From positions 860,481 to 924,480 of the forward strand of contig NZ_VUOC01000002.1 in the NCBI RefSeq assembly GCF_008386695.1: a stretch of DNA of 64,000 nucleotides, read 5' to 3'. This DNA comes from Chitinophaga agrisoli. Lineage in GTDB: Bacteria; Bacteroidota; Bacteroidia; Chitinophagales; Chitinophagaceae. A model generated the notes under the pieces. That model was not told where the DNA came from. It did no database searches and was given only the letters and a program-made list of their open reading frames with translations. Of this stretch, positions 60,803-64,000 are shown piece by piece. Position 1 is the first letter of the stretch. The number at the start of each line of letters is the position of its first letter. A program made the position numbers and the translations under genes.

Positions 60803-61390
60803 TTACAGGATTGCCGTCAGGCTGCGCAGTACTGCACCCAGGCGCACCGCATCCAGGATGCGCTGTTGCTCTGTACCGTGTTTCAGCAGCGCCTCCTCGT
60901 GGGAGGTCACGCACATTTCGCAACCATTCAGGGCGGATACCGTCAGGCTTAACAGTTCAAAGAACTCCTTGCCCAGCACGGGGTTGGCCATAATGCTCAT
61001 CCGGATACCGGCGGGCGTTACATTGTAGAACTCCTTATTCACAAAATGCCGGAAACGGTAAAATACGTTGTTGGCATTCATGAGGGAGGTGCAGCTGATG
61101 ACTTCTGCAATTTCTTTGTCAGTAGCGCCATGCTCCCGGGCCAGCGTTTCGAGGGCTGTTTGCAGGGCAGGTTGCTTTTCGTTAATGGCTACGGCAAAAC
61201 CAAGCAGGTATGCTTCCTTTTTTTGCAGGGTAGCTGCTTCCAGGGCATTGGTGATATTGATCTTCAGATCCTTCAGGTACCGGGCATCTGTAGCTACCAG
61301 CGCCTGCAGGTGGGTAGAGAGGGCGCTTTCTGTGAGGCCCACCGCCTGTAGCAGCTGGATGGCTGTATCTTGATTTGTAGTGGCAAACAT
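60803..61390 (-). CDS. AhpD-like / carboxymuconolactone decarboxylase family protein
   Basis: 195 residues, all-helical AhpD fold. The catalytic pair is C157-E-M-C160 followed by H164 (GCEMCVTSHEEALLK), matching the CxxCxxxH motif of AhpD-type peroxidoreductases. In mycobacteria AhpD reduces AhpC using lipoamide and dihydrolipoamide acyltransferase (established). Here it lies downstream of ahpC with a 100-bp gap on the same strand, so it is the probable reductant of the peroxiredoxin. Confidence 0.9.
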   Translation of the reverse strand: MFATTNQDTAIQLLQAVGLTESALSTHLQALVATDARYLKDLKINITNALEAATLQKKEAYLLGFAVAINEKQPALQTALETLAREHGATDKEIAEVISCTSLMNANNVFYRFRHFVNKEFYNVTPAGIRMSIMANPVLGKEFFELLSLTVSALNGCEMCVTSHEEALLKHGTEQQRILDAVRLGAVLRSLTAIL

Positions 61391-61490
61391 GATCTATACT
61401 TTTTTAAATAAGAAGTCCATGACGCATAGTTAACTGCCTAAACGCAACCAATATGGCCATGGACTATGAACCTAATGAAAATCAAAGTGA

Positions 61491-62045
61491 TTATCCAACC
61501 AGGGTAGCTTCGCCTTTCTGCCAGTTGCAGGGGCACAGCTCATCTGTCTGCAGGGCATCCAGCACGCGCAGTACTTCTTTCACGTTACGGCCTACGTTCA
61601 GGTCGTACAGGGAAACCCAACGAACGATACCCTGAGGGTCTACGATGAAGGTAGCACGGTAGGCTACTTTCTCGTTAGCTTCGAGGATACCCAGTTCTTC
61701 TGCCAGGGTTTTGGAAGTATCTGCCAGCATGGGGAAATGCAGGCCGCGCAGGTCTTCATGGTCTTTTCTCCAGGCCAGGTGCACAAACTCAGTATCGGTA
61801 GAAGCGCCTAACAGGATCGCGTCACGGTCAAGGAAATCCTGGTTGTGTTTGTTGAATTCTGCAATTTCTGTAGGACAAACAAAGGTGAAGTCCTTAGGCC
61901 ACCAGAACATTACCATCCATTTGCCGGAGTTACGGATCTCTTCAGAAGATACGTCGTAAAATTCTTTGCCTTTCTCGATGGACACTACAGCCGTTTTCTT
62001 AAATTCCGGAAACTGGGAACCTACGGACAGGATTACATTCTTCAT
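61491..62045 (-). CDS. ahpC: peroxiredoxin AhpC
   Basis: 184 residues from ATG 62045 (MKNVILSVGSQFPEF). An upstream frame extends to 62177 but lacks conserved sequence. The peroxidatic cysteine is C57 in DFTFVCPTEIAEFNKH, and the resolving-region cysteines are C171 and C173 in DELCPCNWQKG. A typical 2-Cys peroxiredoxin that reduces H2O2, peroxynitrite and organic peroxides. Paired with an AhpD-like gene downstream rather than AhpF. An OxyR-like palindromic element and a good promoter lie upstream. Confidence 0.95.
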   Translation of the reverse strand: MKNVILSVGSQFPEFKKTAVVSIEKGKEFYDVSSEEIRNSGKWMVMFWWPKDFTFVCPTEIAEFNKHNQDFLDRDAILLGASTDTEFVHLAWRKDHEDLRGLHFPMLADTSKTLAEELGILEANEKVAYRATFIVDPQGIVRWVSLYDLNVGRNVKEVLRVLDALQTDELCPCNWQKGEATLVG

Positions 62046-62134
62046 GGTGTTATATGTTGTTTTTAATTTATATTGCTTTCTCGATCCCCTGTTCAAGGTT
62101 CTTTGCGTATCAGGTACGCATTTTAAATCCGGTG

Positions 62135-62166
62135 CAAAGTTCTCTTTCCGGCCATAATAAGTCAAA
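62135..62166 (-). promoter_or_regulatory. promoter of ahpC
   Basis: On the minus strand TTTG (62163-62166), 20-bp spacer, then GAACTTTG (62135-62142), fitting TTTG-N19-21-TAnnTTTG except for the first base pair of the -7 box. About 90 bp upstream of the ahpC start. Confidence 0.55.
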
Positions 62167-62191
62167 TAGATTTTCAAGATAAGGTATTGAA

Positions 62192-62235
62192 ATTATCTAT
62201 AGTTTATCCATTATTCCATAGATAATCCTCTATAG
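62192..62235. promoter_or_regulatory. OxyR-like inverted repeat upstream of ahpC
   Basis: ATTATCTAT (62192-62200) mirrors ATAGATAAT (62218-62226), and another CTATAG occurs at 62230-62235. Several ATAG/CTAT half-sites in one stretch just upstream of the -33 element are reminiscent of OxyR sites, although the spacing is not canonical. Confidence 0.4.
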
Positions 62236-62367
62236 GCCCCGCTAATGCTGCGATCAGGCGCGGGGACGGCTCTCCAGCTGTTCAGGCTACCAGTTACGCG
62301 CCTGTTTTACCGTAACATTTTGGCACGTTATTTAGTTATACATAGAGAACTTTGAAAAAACACTTTT

Positions 62368-62496
62368 ATGGCAGGTATTAAACTCAAGCATGTACTTTTA
62401 GTGATCATTACGGTAGGCCTTGCTTTGATTCCGTTTATTAAAAACAGCATCAGCAGAACGGATGAATTTGACGCTACCCAGGATCTATTCATCTGA
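62368..62496 (+). CDS. small membrane protein (42 aa)
   Basis: ATG 62368 to TGA 62494-62496. Basic N-terminus (MAGIKLKH), one transmembrane helix (VLLVIITVGLALIPFI), a short polar tail ending in DATQDLFI. No family recognised. It is transcribed away from ahpC. Its upstream AGAGAACTTTG (62344-62354) is identical to the -7 region of the ahpC promoter, so the two may share regulation. The coding call rests on the pattern only. Confidence 0.42.
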   Translation: MAGIKLKHVLLVIITVGLALIPFIKNSISRTDEFDATQDLFI

Positions 62497-62527
62497 TAAT
62501 GGCCAACGAACGGGTTACCCATCCGGA

Positions 62528-63436
62528 TCAGAACTGCCCTACCCCAGGGTCAGGCACCCATTTGTCCTTTTTCTCGTAATAGTTCCAGATCACGCCCGCT
62601 ACGCTGCGTAGCAAGTTCCAGGCTTCATTGTTCCTTTCCCAGCTCTGATCCTGGTTATTTTTTGTGATAATACTGTATACATAGTCCCCATGCGGGGCAT
62701 TTACCATGATCACTTCCGAGCGGGACGCATCCACTGCGCCGTTTTTGGAGGCCGTTCTTATATATGGCGGTATCTGCAACAGCCCCTCTGTATCCCAGTA
62801 ATTACGGGTAAGATTACGGTACATGCGCTCACTGGCTGTTTTGCTCACTACTTCCCCTTTATAGATCATTTCCATGAGACGCGCCATTTCGCGGGGCGAT
62901 GTCTGTCCCCAGCCATATTGACTGCGGTTAACCTCCCGGCCGGGCGTGCGGCTATTCATACGGGTATTTACAAAACCATGGGCCTCCAGCCAGGTATTGA
63001 TCCGGAGCCCGCCACCGGCCAGTGATTGCAGCCAGAGGCTGGCGGTGTTGTCGCTCATGGTGAGCATCAGCATCATTACCTTGGCCAATTCCAGCTTTTG
63101 TCCGCTTTTAAAGGATCCCAGCAGGTCCTCCTCCCCTTCGTACAGCAGGGAATCCTTGTAAATGAGCTGCTGATGGTATTGCAGCTCCCCGTTAGCTATC
63201 TTATCAAAGACGCCTATCATAATGGGTATCTTGATGGTACTGGCGGTAGGGAACACCGTATCCGCGTTGATGGCCACATACCGGTCCTTTTTCAGGTGGT
63301 GTACATAAATGCCGGCTACGCCATGGTGTTGGGCCAATAAGGGGCGCAACAGGGCGGCCAGCCGTTTATCTTCCTGCTGCGCCAGTACGGCGGCACTGCT
63401 GAATAAGCATATGAATAGTAAGAGGAAGGATCTCAT
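62528..63436 (-). CDS. exported class A beta-lactamase-like serine hydrolase
   Basis: 302 residues with signal peptide (LLLFICLFSSAAVLAQ). The active-site S66-T-I-K69 (STIK), S128-D-N130 (SDN) and K231-N-G233 (KNG, usually KTG) motifs of penicillin-recognising class A enzymes are present. The omega-loop Exx(L)N motif is not clear (REVNRSQYG), so deacylation, and therefore real beta-lactamase activity, is uncertain. It could be a cell-wall carboxypeptidase-like enzyme. The start ATG overlaps the bshB1 stop (ATGA, 63433-63436), so both are co-transcribed. Confidence 0.88.
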   Translation of the reverse strand: MRSFLLLFICLFSSAAVLAQQEDKRLAALLRPLLAQHHGVAGIYVHHLKKDRYVAINADTVFPTASTIKIPIMIGVFDKIANGELQYHQQLIYKDSLLYEGEEDLLGSFKSGQKLELAKVMMLMLTMSDNTASLWLQSLAGGGLRINTWLEAHGFVNTRMNSRTPGREVNRSQYGWGQTSPREMARLMEMIYKGEVVSKTASERMYRNLTRNYWDTEGLLQIPPYIRTASKNGAVDASRSEVIMVNAPHGDYVYSIITKNNQDQSWERNNEAWNLLRSVAGVIWNYYEKKDKWVPDPGVGQF

Positions 63437-64000
63437 GTTTCAGCGTTGATGAGGTCTGCAAAATTGCGGACACCGATTGCTTTGGCGCTGGTATAACCTT
63501 CTGCGTACTCTACCCCTACCATCTTACCCAACATTTTGGCCCGGTATATCACACTGTCGAAGAAGCCGGGAGATGAAATATAGGTCTGCACTTCTTCGTC
63601 CTGGTTGACCATAAACTGTGTCTTAAAGCTGCGGATGGCTTCCAGTTTGCGCTCCATTACGGAGCTGACGTCTACCACAAAATCCGGCTCATGATAACGG
63701 TCCTGCAGGAAATGATATACTTGTTTGGGGCGCCAGTGTTCCTGAAATTCCCCATTTAAGGCGGTTTCCACTTTACGCAGGCCGGCGAGGAAACAGCTAT
63801 CAGCAATGAGTTTGGCGGCGCGCCCGTGATCCGGGTGACGGTCGTCTATGGCATTGGCCAGTACAATGTCTGGCCGGTACTTTCGTATAGCCGTTATGAT
63901 GGCCAGCTGCTCCGGGGTATCGTTCCTGAAAAAACCATCTTTCAGTCCCAGGTTCTCACGGATGGTGAGGCCCATGATCTTTGCGGCGTCTTTTGCTTCC
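63433..64000 (-). CDS. bshB1: bacillithiol biosynthesis deacetylase BshB1 (5' end outside window)
   Basis: The visible 188 residues are the C-terminal part of a LmbE/PIG-L zinc deacetylase. Seen: NAIDDRHPDHGRAAKLIADS (HPDH zinc-binding region), VYHFLQDRYHEPDFVVDVS and the KMVGVEYAEGY end. These are typical of BshB1, which removes acetyl from GlcNAc-malate in bacillithiol synthesis, the thiol used by many Bacteroidota. The frame is open to the last base, so the N-terminus is missing here. Coupled by ATGA to the beta-lactamase-like gene. Confidence 0.88.
   Translation of the reverse strand, partial: EAKDAAKIMGLTIRENLGLKDGFFRNDTPEQLAIITAIRKYRPDIVLANAIDDRHPDHGRAAKLIADSCFLAGLRKVETALNGEFQEHWRPKQVYHFLQDRYHEPDFVVDVSSVMERKLEAIRSFKTQFMVNQDEEVQTYISSPGFFDSVIYRAKMLGKMVGVEYAEGYTSAKAIGVRNFADLINAET

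Noticed and set aside
1-64000. CRISPR array, transposase, integrase, tRNA or rRNA genes
   Set aside because: No regularly spaced repeats of CRISPR length, no mobile-element proteins, and no cloverleaf or rRNA sequence were recognised.

Overview
The window comes from the chromosome of a Bacteroidota bacterium, most likely Chitinophaga or a close relative in the Chitinophagaceae. Evidence: a type 9 secretion (T9SS) sorting domain, SprB-type repeats, a ZnuD-like TonB receptor, a periplasmic-propeller hybrid sensor, the small Bacteroidota protein DUF4295, a bacillithiol deacetylase (BshB1), and several promoters of the Bacteroidota type (TTTG ... TAnnTTTG) without Shine-Dalgarno sequences. No tRNA, rRNA, CRISPR array, transposase or phage gene was seen.

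Layout. 1-5.7 kb: end of a HAD phosphatase gene, a secreted protein of unknown function, then a tight operon YceI - UbiA prenyltransferase - type III polyketide synthase - methyltransferase - FAD oxidoreductase, which looks like a pathway for a prenylated, methylated aromatic lipid or quinone. 5.8-9.9 kb: Fur-family regulator and an outer-membrane uptake operon (TonB receptor, lipoprotein, beta-barrel), probably for a metal, perhaps zinc. 10.2-16.0 kb: topoisomerase IV operon parE - DUF1835 - cupin - parC. 16.2-20.7 kb: two tiny membrane proteins and a LuxR-type two-component system with a large propeller sensor. 20.7-24.7 kb: Ycf48-like propeller and a GH31 alpha-glucosidase. 24.9-30.1 kb: DJ-1/Hsp31-like protein and aldo/keto reductase, with a sigma-54 activator and an AraC regulator.

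30.1-47.9 kb is the most remarkable part: one 17.7 kb minus-strand transcription unit of six genes. In transcription order these are an outer-membrane beta-barrel (574 aa), a 1706-aa secreted protein with fibronectin-like domains, a zincin protease motif and a separate C-terminal module, a 129-aa cytosolic protein, a 1501-aa secreted protein, a 702-aa fibronectin type III protein, and a 1259-aa SprB-repeat protein with a T9SS sorting domain. The 1706-aa protein followed by the small acidic protein looks like a toxin-immunity pair embedded in a cell-surface delivery or adhesion operon. This is inference, and I do not recognise a described system with this composition.

48-62 kb is mostly housekeeping: TPP enzyme, KGG stress protein, DUF4382 lipoprotein, glycogen branching enzyme, DEAD-box helicase, RimO, a JmjC/cupin-like oxygenase, FtsY, DUF4295, L33, L28, then AhpD and AhpC peroxide defence genes. 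62.4-64 kb has another tiny membrane protein, a class A beta-lactamase-like protein, and BshB1 running off the window.

At several scales the intergenic DNA carries short-period repeats: an 8-bp ATGTGCNN family at three sites, a 7-bp CTAANNN array, and terminator stems sharing a TACTAAC(G/C)ACTA core. Several candidate operators are also visible (CGATATATCG pairs, a 21-bp-spaced direct repeat, an OxyR-like element).
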